Made by a program: the position numbers and the translations under genes. Below, piece after piece: positions 1 to 8,196 of a stretch of DNA of 64,000 nt. The stretch's first letter is position 1. Each line of letters starts with the position of its first letter. The DNA is taken from positions 1-64,000 of the forward strand of contig CBFIHA010000002.1 of NCBI GenBank assembly GCA_965662195.1. The letters are read 5' to 3'. Under the pieces are notes generated by a model. It saw nothing but the letters and a program-made list of their open reading frames with translations, searched no databases and had not been told where the DNA came from. The DNA is from UBA1268 sp965662195 (GTDB lineage Bacteria > Planctomycetota > Planctomycetia > Pirellulales > UBA1268).

Positions 1-345
1 TTCTTCGAAACCGATACCGAGCGGGTCAATAATTTTCCAGGCCGTCTTAGAGTTGTCTTCCATGGAAGGCTGCAATTTGACAAGCAAACTGCAAAACGAT
101 TTTCGCATTGGAAGTGTGATCTCACTTTTCTCTCCATTGGCCCCATCGAAGACGACGTCGTTTCAGTGCTTCTCACGCACTCGGGCCATACAATTTTTGA
201 CGGAATCGAGATGACGGATGCCCTGGCCGCCCTCATCGCCCGGGAAAAAGAGCGTGGAAAGCTGGAAATTCCCAGCTACCTTAACGTCCTGACAGCACGC
301 CAAGTCGAACTTCTAACAGGCAACCCAAAAGTTATTGTATCCTGA
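1..345 (+). CDS. C-terminal part of a hypothetical protein
   Basis: The window opens inside a reading frame that runs 114 codons to a TGA at 343-345. The visible end reads FFETDTERVNNF and finishes with VELLTGNPKVIVS. It has no motif I recognise. The stretch is clearly richer in A and T than the genes that follow and uses codons such as aga, gta and aaa freely, so it may have a different origin from its neighbours (inference). The start and the N-terminal domains lie outside the window, so no function is proposed. Confidence 0.55.
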   Translation, partial: FFETDTERVNNFPGRLRVVFHGRLQFDKQTAKRFSHWKCDLTFLSIGPIEDDVVSVLLTHSGHTIFDGIEMTDALAALIAREKERGKLEIPSYLNVLTARQVELLTGNPKVIVS

Positions 346-516
346 AATGTGACAAAGTATTTCTTAGCCTAGGGGACGTCACGATCAGGAACAAATGCAA
401 ACCGGAAACAGCCAACGGCAACCGAAACATAGTGCGGGTGCATGCTCCGGTTTACACACCTTTGGCTTCGTAATCGAGAGCCTCAGCCTGTAGGGACCGG
501 GATTGACCTCAGCCCC
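346..516. other. AT-richer intergenic spacer
   Basis: This spacer separates the convergent ends of the edge gene and of the M16 peptidase gene. It shares the lower GC of the edge gene. I see no RNA gene, and no strong hairpin followed by a T-run. Confidence 0.5.
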
Positions 517-2016
517 TCACTCTGACGGCAGCGGCTCGAGGGTCAGCGGATCCCGCAGCGGCAGGTGCTCGACCTGGCCACCAAAAAACTCCTGCATGCT
601 GGCCCGCTTTTCGAGGTCGCCCGGGGCGATCGCCTCCCAGTCACCCACCACCAGAATCGCCATCTGGGTCGGGTCGAGATGCTGCTTGGCCACCCGCAGC
701 AGGTCGTCCTTCGTCACCGCCTTGACCTTATCGCGATAGGTCTGCCAGTAGTCGGCCGGCCGGCCGGTCCACTCGTCGTTGACGAACACCGCCAGGGTCC
801 GCGGCTTGCTCTCAAACTGTCGTGGAAAGGTCTCGATCAGCCCCTGCTTGGCCGTTTCCAGTTCCTGGTCCGTGACCGGCTGCTCGCGAATCGCCTTGAT
901 CTCATCGAGCACGATCTTGGTGGCCAGAGCGACCGTCGGGTTCTTGCTTTCAAAGGTTGCTTGGAAGGCCCCGGGATAGTCGACCCGCTCCGACAGAATC
1001 GACCGCACCGAGTAGGCCAGCCCCTCGTTGCTGCGAACCTTCTGCATCAGCCGGCTGGTGAAACCGCCTGCCCCGAGAATCTCGTTGAGCAGTTCCAGCG
1101 GAATCGCATCGGGGTCATCCCGACTGATCGCCCGTTTGCCCAGCACGACCTTGCCCTGCGGAATGTCCTTGGGCACATGGTAGAGGCCGGGGACGAGCTG
1201 CTCGGTCGGAGCCGCCGGTGCGGGAGCCGCCGCTCCACGCTCCCAGCCGGCAAATGCCTGGGCGATTTTCTTGAGCATCTCGTCGGTCGCGAAGTCACCC
1301 GAGACCGCCACAATCATGTTGCCCGGATGGATGATCCGGTCGTGAATCTGCTGCAGCTGCTCGCGGCCAATCGCCAGCACGCTCGTTTCGGTCGGCTGGC
1401 TGGCTTCGAAGTGGTTCCGGCCATAGAGCATCGCCTTCCACTCCCGGGCCAGGATCGACGAGGCATTGTCATTCCGCTGCTTGAGCGACTCAAGCAGCCG
1501 GGCCTTGGCGACGTCGATCCGCTGCTGGTCAAAGGCCGGCGCCTTGAGCATCGCGACAAACAGCTTCAGGCTCTCGTCAAAGTTGTCGGCCAACGCATTC
1601 AACCGGGCCGTGGTAAAGGTCGTGCTGGCCGAGACAGACACCTCCGTGGCGAGAAAGTCGAGGGTCTCATCAAACTCCGCGGGCCCCATCTTGCTCGTGC
1701 CCCCTTCCCGAACCAGCCGGGCCATCATCGAGGCGAGGCCGGGCAGGTCCGGCGGATCGAGCGAGTCGCCCCCCTTGAAGGTGATCGTCAGGTCGATCAG
1801 TGGAAACTCATGTGACTCAGCCACATAGACCACCGTGCCGTCGGGCAGGCTCTTGCGAAAGTCGGCCGACTTCGGCGGGCTGAACTCGAGCGGTTGAAAT
1901 TGGATTGCCTCTGGCCTTGGCGGAATGGCCCCGGCGATGGCCGCCGGCAGCATCCCAGCGACTACGACCGCTGCCAGCCAGATGATTCGAAAACCAATCA
2001 AAAAATGGTTGCTCAT
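517..2016 (-). CDS. M16 family peptidase-like protein, probable non-catalytic subunit
   Basis: A 499-residue secreted protein of the insulinase/pitrilysin M16 family. The N-terminus is a signal peptide (hydrophobic stretch about residues 8-28, ending in an AxAG-like site). An N-terminal M16 domain follows, but where HxxEH is expected the protein reads LASMMARLVREGG, so the zinc site is missing. The C-terminal half keeps the M16 R/Y pair region (GGFTSRLMQKVRSNEGLAYS). The start ATG overlaps the stop of the upstream M16 gene by 4 bases. Family knowledge says such pairs form a heterodimer in which one half supplies zinc and the other substrate-binding residues. Location is probably periplasmic or outer face (inference). 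Confidence 0.88.
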   Translation of the reverse strand: MSNHFLIGFRIIWLAAVVVAGMLPAAIAGAIPPRPEAIQFQPLEFSPPKSADFRKSLPDGTVVYVAESHEFPLIDLTITFKGGDSLDPPDLPGLASMMARLVREGGTSKMGPAEFDETLDFLATEVSVSASTTFTTARLNALADNFDESLKLFVAMLKAPAFDQQRIDVAKARLLESLKQRNDNASSILAREWKAMLYGRNHFEASQPTETSVLAIGREQLQQIHDRIIHPGNMIVAVSGDFATDEMLKKIAQAFAGWERGAAAPAPAAPTEQLVPGLYHVPKDIPQGKVVLGKRAISRDDPDAIPLELLNEILGAGGFTSRLMQKVRSNEGLAYSVRSILSERVDYPGAFQATFESKNPTVALATKIVLDEIKAIREQPVTDQELETAKQGLIETFPRQFESKPRTLAVFVNDEWTGRPADYWQTYRDKVKAVTKDDLLRVAKQHLDPTQMAILVVGDWEAIAPGDLEKRASMQEFFGGQVEHLPLRDPLTLEPLPSE

Positions 2017-3602
2017 TGCCCCACCTCCTCGACGGCCCCGGCCGTCTGCTCGCCGCCGGCCCGGCGATAGATCGCCACGCTGCGGTTGGTTTCGTCAAAA
2101 TAGGTCTCGGCCACGCGTTTGATGTCAGCGGCCGTCACTGCCTCATACTTCGCCGGCATCTCGTTGATCTCCCGCCAGTCCAGCAGCGTTTCATAGAAGG
2201 CCAGCTGAATCAGCAGCGACATGTTGTTCTCCAGCCGCCGATAGTTGGAGGCGGCCACCCGGTTTTTCACCTTGCGAAGTTCCCGCTCGGGCAGCTCTTC
2301 GCGCTGGAGCCGGACCAGCTCCTCATACCAGGCCTGCTCGAGCATCTCGGGGGTTGCCTCTCCGCGGGTGGTCGCATCGAAGGAGAACAGCCCAGCGTAC
2401 TTGCGGGTGTCGGAACTGGCCGAGGCGGTGGCGGCGATCCCACGCCCCTCGACCAGTGTGGTGTAGAGCCGGCCAGTCCGTTCGTTGAGCACCTCGGCGA
2501 GCATGTCGAGTGGATAGCTATCGGCATGGCCAGCCGGCACCGTGTGATAGCGAACTTCGATCGACGGCGGAAAATCGCCCAGGGCGTTCATCCGCTGCTC
2601 AGCCAGTTGCTCGACTTCGAGGGTGACCACCGGAGGCGGCTTGTTGCTGCCCGGATCAAGCCGAGAGAAATACTCCTTGATGAAGGCCTTGGCCTGCTCG
2701 GGGTCGAAATCACCCACGACCACGCCAAAGAGATTGCCGGGGCGGTAATAGGTGTTCCAGTACAACTGCGCCTGTTCAAAGGTGTAGCTGTTGAGATCAC
2801 TGGGCCAGCCGATCACCGGCCAGCTGTAGCCACAGGAGGCCCAGAACATCGAGTTGAACTGCTCCTGGAACCGGCCCGTCGGCGTGCTGTCGGTCCGCAG
2901 GCGGCGTTCCTCGTGGACGACATCCCGCTCGGAATAGAACTCGCGGAAGACGCTGTCGCTCAGCCGGTCGCTCTCCATCCAGGCCCAGAGCTCGAGCTTG
3001 TTTGACGGCACCGTGATGAAGTAGCAGGTGAGGTCATAGCTGGTGAAGGCGTTCATGCCGCTGCCACCGGCCTTGGTGTAGACCTGATCGAATTCATCCT
3101 TGACGATCGTGGCAGTGGCCGGTCCTGCCTCACCGCGGCCCTGCTGGGCGCGGATCAGGGTGTCAAGCTTGCTCCGCAGGCTCCGCAGTTGCGGCGTGTC
3201 ATGGGCGGGGTCCCAGGGGTCATCGATTTCACCCAGTCGATAACGCTCATACTGCTCGGTCCAGACGATCTGATTGATCCGGTCTCGGACCTTCTTCTGC
3301 TCCACCCGGAAGGTGCGGTCCTTGTCAGGGTCACCGGTACCGATGGTGTTGGTGCCTTTGAACATCATATGTTCGAAGAAGTGGCTGATGCCGGTGATGC
3401 CCGGCCGCTCGTTGACGCTGCCAACCCGGGCCACCCAGCCGGCACTGACGACATTTGGCTGATCGGTGCGGGGCACCAACAGAAACTGCATGCCATTGGG
3501 CAGCGTGAATTCCTCCACCGCCACCTTCTGCGCCGCGGCAGGTGCCGCCACTCCAACGGCACCGGCCAGCATCACCAGGCCGACAAACCAGACTCGCCGC
3601 AT
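2013..3602 (-). CDS. M16 family zinc metallopeptidase, catalytic subunit
   Basis: A 529-residue secreted peptidase. The signal peptide is MRRVWFVGLVMLAGAVG and ends near AAPAAAQ. The inverted zinc motif HFFEH sits at about residues 74-78, and the region around VVHEERR is the likely source of the third metal ligand. A spacer of about 70 residues between the zinc motif and the rest of the first domain is longer than in short M16 proteins. It is the first gene of a two-gene minus-strand operon with the zinc-less M16 protein, with a 4-base ATGA overlap, which suggests translational coupling. The natural substrate cannot be read from the sequence. Confidence 0.92.
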   Translation of the reverse strand: MRRVWFVGLVMLAGAVGVAAPAAAQKVAVEEFTLPNGMQFLLVPRTDQPNVVSAGWVARVGSVNERPGITGISHFFEHMMFKGTNTIGTGDPDKDRTFRVEQKKVRDRINQIVWTEQYERYRLGEIDDPWDPAHDTPQLRSLRSKLDTLIRAQQGRGEAGPATATIVKDEFDQVYTKAGGSGMNAFTSYDLTCYFITVPSNKLELWAWMESDRLSDSVFREFYSERDVVHEERRLRTDSTPTGRFQEQFNSMFWASCGYSWPVIGWPSDLNSYTFEQAQLYWNTYYRPGNLFGVVVGDFDPEQAKAFIKEYFSRLDPGSNKPPPVVTLEVEQLAEQRMNALGDFPPSIEVRYHTVPAGHADSYPLDMLAEVLNERTGRLYTTLVEGRGIAATASASSDTRKYAGLFSFDATTRGEATPEMLEQAWYEELVRLQREELPERELRKVKNRVAASNYRRLENNMSLLIQLAFYETLLDWREINEMPAKYEAVTAADIKRVAETYFDETNRSVAIYRRAGGEQTAGAVEEVGQ

Positions 3603-3874
3603 GAATTCACCCCGTCAGAATCAGCTTCAGACCTGCCCGGGCGTCGCACATTGAGACGCCACCAGACACGTTATACCGTCCCATCCGCGGACCGTGCAGA
3701 CGGAGTGTCTGGTTTCCGTCGGCCGACGATTCCGCGTCGGCAGCCGGCCGGAGCCGCTGCTTTGGCGCTCCCCAACCCAGCTCAGCTTTCACCGCGGGCG
3801 GTCGGCGTAGAGTTCACCGTGGGGGTCGATCGATCGCCCTTCCGCCCATTCACTTCACCGCAGGAACCAGAACC
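3603..3874. promoter_or_regulatory. Divergent intergenic region between M16 operon and hemerythrin gene
   Basis: The 272 bases between the two divergent starts must hold both promoters. I see GC-rich dyads around 3716-3760 but no sharp -35/-10 pair that I would assign. Confidence 0.3.
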
Positions 3875-4339
3875 ATGCCCTCGCTCCACCGCTCCGACCC
3901 CGTGATCATGGGCCATGTTTTGGCCGAACATCGTGAGTTGTTTCAGCTGATCTCACAGGCAAAATTGGCCTTCAATGACACCGGCCGGCCGCTGGCGAAG
4001 CGGCGGGAGTTCGCCCATGAGAGGCTCACCACGCTGCGGGATCACCTCAGCGATCACTTTGCCCAGGAAGAGGGCGGCGGCTTCCTTGAGGAGGCGGTCA
4101 CCCGGATGCCCCGACTGGGCCGGCGGATGGAGGAAATCCTGCAGCAGCATCCGCCGCTGCTGGCCGAACTCGACAGCCTGACGGCAGCGCTGGCAGACTC
4201 TCACCTGTCGGCGGCTGACTGGCGACAGATCGGTCAGCAGTTCGAGACGTTCATTGGTCACCTCCAAGCTCATGAGAGGAGCGAAAATGCGGTCGTGCAG
4301 GAAGGCTACAACGAAGATCTGGGCTTGGCTGACGACTGA
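3875..4339 (+). CDS. Hemerythrin HHE-domain protein
   Basis: A 154-residue soluble protein made of one hemerythrin-type four-helix bundle. Candidate di-iron ligands appear in order: H and E in LAEHREL near the N-terminus, H with E in DHFAQEE, H in LQQHPP, and H with E in LQAHERSEN near the C-terminus. This is the usual HHE pattern. Such proteins bind oxygen, nitric oxide or store iron. The gene overlaps the start of a small c-type cytochrome gene by about 50 bases in another frame, so the two are probably co-expressed and may share a redox or gas-sensing role (inference). The start ATG lies close after CAGGAACCAG, a weak ribosome site. Confidence 0.85.
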   Translation: MPSLHRSDPVIMGHVLAEHRELFQLISQAKLAFNDTGRPLAKRREFAHERLTTLRDHLSDHFAQEEGGGFLEEAVTRMPRLGRRMEEILQQHPPLLAELDSLTAALADSHLSAADWRQIGQQFETFIGHLQAHERSENAVVQEGYNEDLGLADD

Positions 4340-4748
4340 CAGACCCACCAGAGCACCGGTGGCAGCGGCGGTGCTGGCGGCGCTGGTCAGTTGGCTGCCC
4401 GCTGGCCCGGCGGCCGAACCCGACCCGCTGCGGCCGGACGATGTCGCCGTCTTCATGCGGGCCAAACTTGACCATGCCAGCGAGGTGCTCGAAGGGCTGT
4501 CACTGGCCGACTATGCGAAGATCCGCCGCGGTGGCCAACTGCTGGCCCTGGCCAGCCAGGCTTCCAGCTGGCAGGTGCTGCAGTCGGAAGAGTATGCCCG
4601 CCAGAGCGTCGCCTTCCGCCGGGCCTGCGAACGGCTCCAGCGGGCGGCGACTGAAAAGAACCTCGACGCCGCTGCTCTGGCCTGGATGGACGTCACGATG
4701 AAATGCGTTCAGTGCCACCGTTACGTCCGCGACCAGCCGGGGCAATGA
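4287..4748 (+). CDS. Small c-type cytochrome, cytochrome c'-like
   Basis: A 153-residue exported protein. I chose the ATG at 4287 because GAGAGGAG lies just before it and because the N-terminus then forms a signal peptide (positive MRSCRKATTK, hydrophobic VAAAVLAALVSWL, AGPAA). The mature part is helical, and its only heme motif, CVQCH, sits about 15 residues from the end. A C-terminal CxxCH in a roughly 130-residue helical protein is the layout of cytochrome c' and related four-helix bundles. It overlaps the hemerythrin gene. Heme would be attached outside the cytoplasmic membrane. Gas binding or electron transfer is inferred from the fold only. Confidence 0.75.
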   Translation: MRSCRKATTKIWAWLTTDRPTRAPVAAAVLAALVSWLPAGPAAEPDPLRPDDVAVFMRAKLDHASEVLEGLSLADYAKIRRGGQLLALASQASSWQVLQSEEYARQSVAFRRACERLQRAATEKNLDAAALAWMDVTMKCVQCHRYVRDQPGQ

Positions 4749-4874
4749 TCGCTCGCCCACTGGCGGCGAACGTCGAAACGGCCCGGCGTTCCCGGGTTCG
4801 CATTCACGGGGAAGGCCTCGCGCCGATACACGGCCAGGGTAATGGACGACCTTCCTGCGCAGCCGGTTCGCCGC

Positions 4875-5726
4875 TCACATCACCGGCGTGCCATCGCTCC
4901 AGTGGGCTCGAGCCACCAGCTCCCGCACTGTCTCGCCACACGGCTTGAACACCTTGTCGAGTGGTGTTGCCGTGGTGATCTCACTCAGATCAATCACGAG
5001 CGGCGGGCCAGTTTCCGAACCGGCCGGAAACCCAACCACACCGATCTGCGGTGAACGAACGGCCAGACCGTGGGGCCGGAATCGTGTTCGGACGGGCTTC
5101 GCCGCATCTGCAGCCGGTGGTTGGTCTGGCTTGCCGTCCGGGTCGGGGTGAGCTGCCGACCTTTCGGCAGTCGACGCCAGCGTCAGATCAACTTCGCAGC
5201 AATCAGTGACGGCCGCGCAGAGCAGCGACAGCAGCCGCGGACGATCGGCATAGGCCGGCTCAGACCGGTCCTCAACATGCCAGGCGTCCCGCATGACCGC
5301 CACCTGCTTGGCGAGCTGCTCCGGGAGCGTACCGGCGATCTTGTCCCAGAGTGACTCGACTCCCGACCAGAGCACCGTCCCCTCAGCAAATCGCAGATGC
5401 TCGCGGCCGAGCAGGAAGGCGGTCACTTCAAGCAGTGTCAGAGGTTCCCGAGGCATCCAGCGTTTTCCGTCTCCCCCTTGCCGCGCGAGGTGCCAGCCCT
5501 GCTTTCGGCCCTCGGGCATGCTCTGCCGTTCGACCGGGTAGCCACACGAGGCGAGGAATTCGCAGTCCCGGCCCAGTGTCCGGGCAGAGAGGCTCGTCAA
5601 CCCGAGCGCCTCCTTGAGATGCTCGACGAGCTCACTATCGGCCACTGGACGCCGTGATGTTTCGAGTTGTTCAAGCAGTTTCCAGATCCGCAAAAATTGT
5701 TCATGGCGAGCAAAGTTGGTTGTCAT
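4875..5726 (-). CDS. HTH/WYL-like transcriptional regulator
   Basis: A 283-residue protein. The start at 5726 (MTTNFARHEQFLRIWKLLEQ) matches the beginning of the helix-turn-helix domain that opens many WYL regulators; a longer frame upstream is probably not translated. The N-terminal 65 residues form an HTH of the DeoR-like type with the usual LERDCEFLAS-like end (here TLGRDCEFLASCG). The C-terminal part resembles a WYL ligand-binding domain (FRPHGLAVRS), but the WYL tripeptide itself is not seen, so sensing may have changed. Such proteins often bind nucleic acid or nucleotide ligands and control stress or defence genes. It lies head-to-tail behind the following minus-strand gene and may be co-transcribed with it. 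Confidence 0.7.
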   Translation of the reverse strand: MTTNFARHEQFLRIWKLLEQLETSRRPVADSELVEHLKEALGLTSLSARTLGRDCEFLASCGYPVERQSMPEGRKQGWHLARQGGDGKRWMPREPLTLLEVTAFLLGREHLRFAEGTVLWSGVESLWDKIAGTLPEQLAKQVAVMRDAWHVEDRSEPAYADRPRLLSLLCAAVTDCCEVDLTLASTAERSAAHPDPDGKPDQPPAADAAKPVRTRFRPHGLAVRSPQIGVVGFPAGSETGPPLVIDLSEITTATPLDKVFKPCGETVRELVARAHWSDGTPVM

Positions 5727-5881
5727 GGTGGTGTGCCAGGGGGCCGCGGGTGCCAGATCAGAAAGCCGGTCAGACCGCTGGCAGTCGGGGCCGAACATCA
5801 CATTCCCGACCGATAACCTGACACAAAAGCCCGCACCGTTGGTCAACCACCCCCCACGAGCAAGGCGGTTCAGCACAGCAC

Positions 5882-6358
5882 CTATGCCGCTTTTTCAGCC
5901 GATTCGTCCCGTCCCGGCTGCGCCCACCCGTCACTCCGATTTCGGTCGCTCAGTGCCTGCCACAGCTCGGCGGCATCGACCAGCCGGTCAATCATCGTGC
6001 GGAGTTGCAGCGGTGTCAGCGAGCCATCCGCGATTGGAACATCGGCCACCAACCGCAGGTTTTCAAACTCATCGTCGTACTCTACACCGACCAGCGGCAT
6101 GGCGGCAGCGAATCGACAGGCCAGGAGGCAGGTGGCGGCTGGATCATCGCCCACCTCGACAGCCCGCTCAATGCTCACCCGCAGCCGCTGGCCCAGATCG
6201 AGGACCGCAGCCGTGACGACCGCCAGATGTTCCCCACGGCGGTTCTGGTAGCGATTGGTGACAAACACCAGCCGGATGACCTGTTCAGCCTCGTCATGGT
6301 TGAATCGCAGATCGGTTTGCTTCAGCGCGGACGTACAGTCCCTGAGTGTCCAAGGCAT
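5882..6358 (-). CDS. Hypothetical YbjN-like protein
   Basis: A soluble protein of 158 residues from the ATG at 6358, which has a GGGGG-rich site 6-10 bases before it; ATG codons at 6385 and 6478 would add up to 40 basic residues with no clear domain. The body alternates short strands and helices (VIRLVFVTNRYQN, HLAVVTAAVLDLGQRLRV, LLACRFAAAMPLVGVEYD, ENLRLVADVPIADGSLTPLQ). This resembles the YbjN or type III chaperone-like fold, but the call is by pattern only. It precedes the WYL-like regulator on the same strand with a gap of about 155 bases. Confidence 0.6.
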   Translation of the reverse strand: MPWTLRDCTSALKQTDLRFNHDEAEQVIRLVFVTNRYQNRRGEHLAVVTAAVLDLGQRLRVSIERAVEVGDDPAATCLLACRFAAAMPLVGVEYDDEFENLRLVADVPIADGSLTPLQLRTMIDRLVDAAELWQALSDRNRSDGWAQPGRDESAEKAA

Positions 6359-6581
6359 TCCCTTGCCCCCTTTTTTGAAATTCATGGGGAGGTGCAACTC
6401 CCCTCGTAAGACGTACGCCGGAAACACCCTGACCTTGCGCGGCGAAAATGATTTTTCTGTGGCCAGTGCCCCGTCCAACGGTGCCGGGGTCGACGCTAAG
6501 CTTCAATAGGCTGAGCTGCAAAAAGTTAGTTCGTTGGGGTCCACACCGCACCATCCGGGGCGGGAGGTATGAGGTAGCGGC

Positions 6582-7466
6582 ATGTCATTTTTTGATGTTC
6601 CAAGCGATACCTGTCACCAACTGCAACTCGATCAGTATGCCCAACTGCTGCTGCAGTGGCAGGAGCACCAAAGCGACGACGCCCTTAGTGCACTGCTACG
6701 ATCGGCCCGCCCGCTGATCGAAGCGGTGGCCCGCCGAGCCCTTCATGACCTTGGCATCGGGGCGGATACCTTTCTTGACGACACGCTGTCGCTGGTCGCC
6801 GATCATCTCCGCCGGCTCCCCCGAACACCACTGCCCGGCGCGGGATCGCACAGCAACGACCTCGCCAGAGAGCAGCGAAGGGTCAGGGCATTCGCTCCGA
6901 GACCCGGCGAGACATATTCGGGCCGTCGGTTTCTCACCTGGCTGACGAGACGCCGCGCCGCCGATGTCGCCCGACGTCACCGACGGCGACGTCACCTGGC
7001 TGGCAGCTTTTCCGAGTGCAACCCCGACCGGCTGCAGAGGGCTGTGGCCGATGCAGCTCTGAACCGGTTCGCAGACCGAGAATCACAACAGCGACAACAC
7101 GAACGGATCGACTGGCTCCATTCGATGCTCAATCGACTCGAGCCGATTGATCGGCTCTTGATGGAACTGATCCTGGAGGGCAAGACGCTGGCGGTGATCG
7201 CCCACGTGCTCGGCTGCTGCGAGGGAACGGTCTGTCGCCGCCGGCAGCGGATCGAGCAATGGCTTCGAGAAGCCGCCCCCCCCCCGCTCAGCACCTTTGG
7301 GGGGTCTATGAAAACACCACGGTACGGCGACCGTGAACAAAAACCCGGTCCTCGAGCACCAGCCGGACGGCCCGGGCGAGGACCAGCTTCTCGACATCCC
7401 GCCCCGCCTGAGCCATCCGCCCGGCCGAGGCGCGGTGATCGACCGGAATCACGTCCTGGGCGATGA
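6582..7466 (+). CDS. Sigma-70-like (ECF-type) factor, possibly frameshifted at the 3' end
   Basis: The first 240 residues look like a divergent sigma-70 family protein: a helical region 2-like part (RRFLTWLTRRRAADVARRH) and a region 4-like helix-turn-helix (LLMELILEGKTLAVIAHVLG then CEGTVCRRRQRIEQWL). The last 60 residues are only Pro, Gly and Arg (PRAPAGRPGRGPASRHPA) and come from antisense of purU. At 7276-7285 there is a run of ten C. Losing one C gives a stop at 7309-7311, next to the purU stop, which would be the normal convergent layout. Either the C-run is miscounted or it is a slippage site. Target promoters are unknown. Confidence 0.6.
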   Translation: MSFFDVPSDTCHQLQLDQYAQLLLQWQEHQSDDALSALLRSARPLIEAVARRALHDLGIGADTFLDDTLSLVADHLRRLPRTPLPGAGSHSNDLAREQRRVRAFAPRPGETYSGRRFLTWLTRRRAADVARRHRRRRHLAGSFSECNPDRLQRAVADAALNRFADRESQQRQHERIDWLHSMLNRLEPIDRLLMELILEGKTLAVIAHVLGCCEGTVCRRRQRIEQWLREAAPPPLSTFGGSMKTPRYGDREQKPGPRAPAGRPGRGPASRHPAPPEPSARPRRGDRPESRPGR

Positions 7467-8196
7467 TCGGACCGGCATCGAGTTCGGCAGTCACAAAGTG
7501 GGCGGTCGCGCCGATCACCTTCACGCCCCGCTCAAAGGCCTGCCGATAGGGGCTGGCCCCGACGAAGGCCGGCAGAAAGGAATGATGGATGTTGACCAGC
7601 CGGCCAGCGTACCGGTCGACAAAGCCGGCCGAGAGGATCCGCATGTAGCGGGCCAGCACAACCACGGCTGGGTCGTGGCAGTCGATTGCTGCGGCGAGTT
7701 GCTGTTCGTGCGTGTCGCGGCTGACGTTGTCGGTCGGCAGGAAGGTGAAGGGGACGTCGAACCGCTCGACCAACGGCCGGAGGGTGTCGTGGTTGCTGAC
7801 CACGCCGACGATCCGGGCCGGGAGGTCGCCAACGGCATCGAGCAGCAGCAATTCGCCAAGACAGTGGGGCTCCCGGGTGGCGCAGACGACGATCGGCCGC
7901 CGCTGGCGGCTGGCCACCCGCACCGTCGCCCGGGCAGGCAGCACGGCAGCCAGATCGGTCTGCAACCGCTTGATCGCCGCCTCATCGTCGGTGCCGGCTG
8001 CCGTCACCTCGGCTCGAAAGAAAAAGTGATCGGCCTCGGCATCAACGAACTCCTCGTTGCTCTCAATATTGACCCGGTGCGCGGCCAGCACACCGGTGAT
8101 GCGGTGGATCAGTCCGACCTCGTCGGGGCAGTCAACCAGTACCACCTCGCGAAGCGGCTGAGGGCCTGACGAATCGGCTCCGGTGACCTGACTCAT
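7306..8196 (-). CDS. purU: Formyltetrahydrofolate deformylase
   Basis: A 296-residue enzyme that hydrolyses 10-formyl-tetrahydrofolate to formate and tetrahydrofolate, balancing the one-carbon pool and supplying formate for purine synthesis. An N-terminal ACT domain (about residues 16-90, VLVDCPDEVGLIHRITGVLA) is followed by a formyltransferase fold (RPIVVCATREPHCLGELL onward). The catalytic Asn-His-Asp set is visible as NIHHSFLPAF and ELDAGPII. Its length matches the family. It starts inside the end of the HerA-like gene with an ATGA overlap, so the two are probably one transcript. The 3' end overlaps the apparent tail of the sigma-like gene. Confidence 0.95.
   Translation of the reverse strand: MSQVTGADSSGPQPLREVVLVDCPDEVGLIHRITGVLAAHRVNIESNEEFVDAEADHFFFRAEVTAAGTDDEAAIKRLQTDLAAVLPARATVRVASRQRRPIVVCATREPHCLGELLLLDAVGDLPARIVGVVSNHDTLRPLVERFDVPFTFLPTDNVSRDTHEQQLAAAIDCHDPAVVVLARYMRILSAGFVDRYAGRLVNIHHSFLPAFVGASPYRQAFERGVKVIGATAHFVTAELDAGPIIAQDVIPVDHRASAGRMAQAGRDVEKLVLARAVRLVLEDRVFVHGRRTVVFS

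Noticed and set aside
565..1815. Long open frame on the + strand, 416 codons
   Set aside because: It is antisense to the M16 gene and results from high GC at third positions; its product has no domain.
7333..8169. Long + strand frame inside purU
   Set aside because: purU on the minus strand has clear ACT and formyltransferase motifs; this is its shadow.
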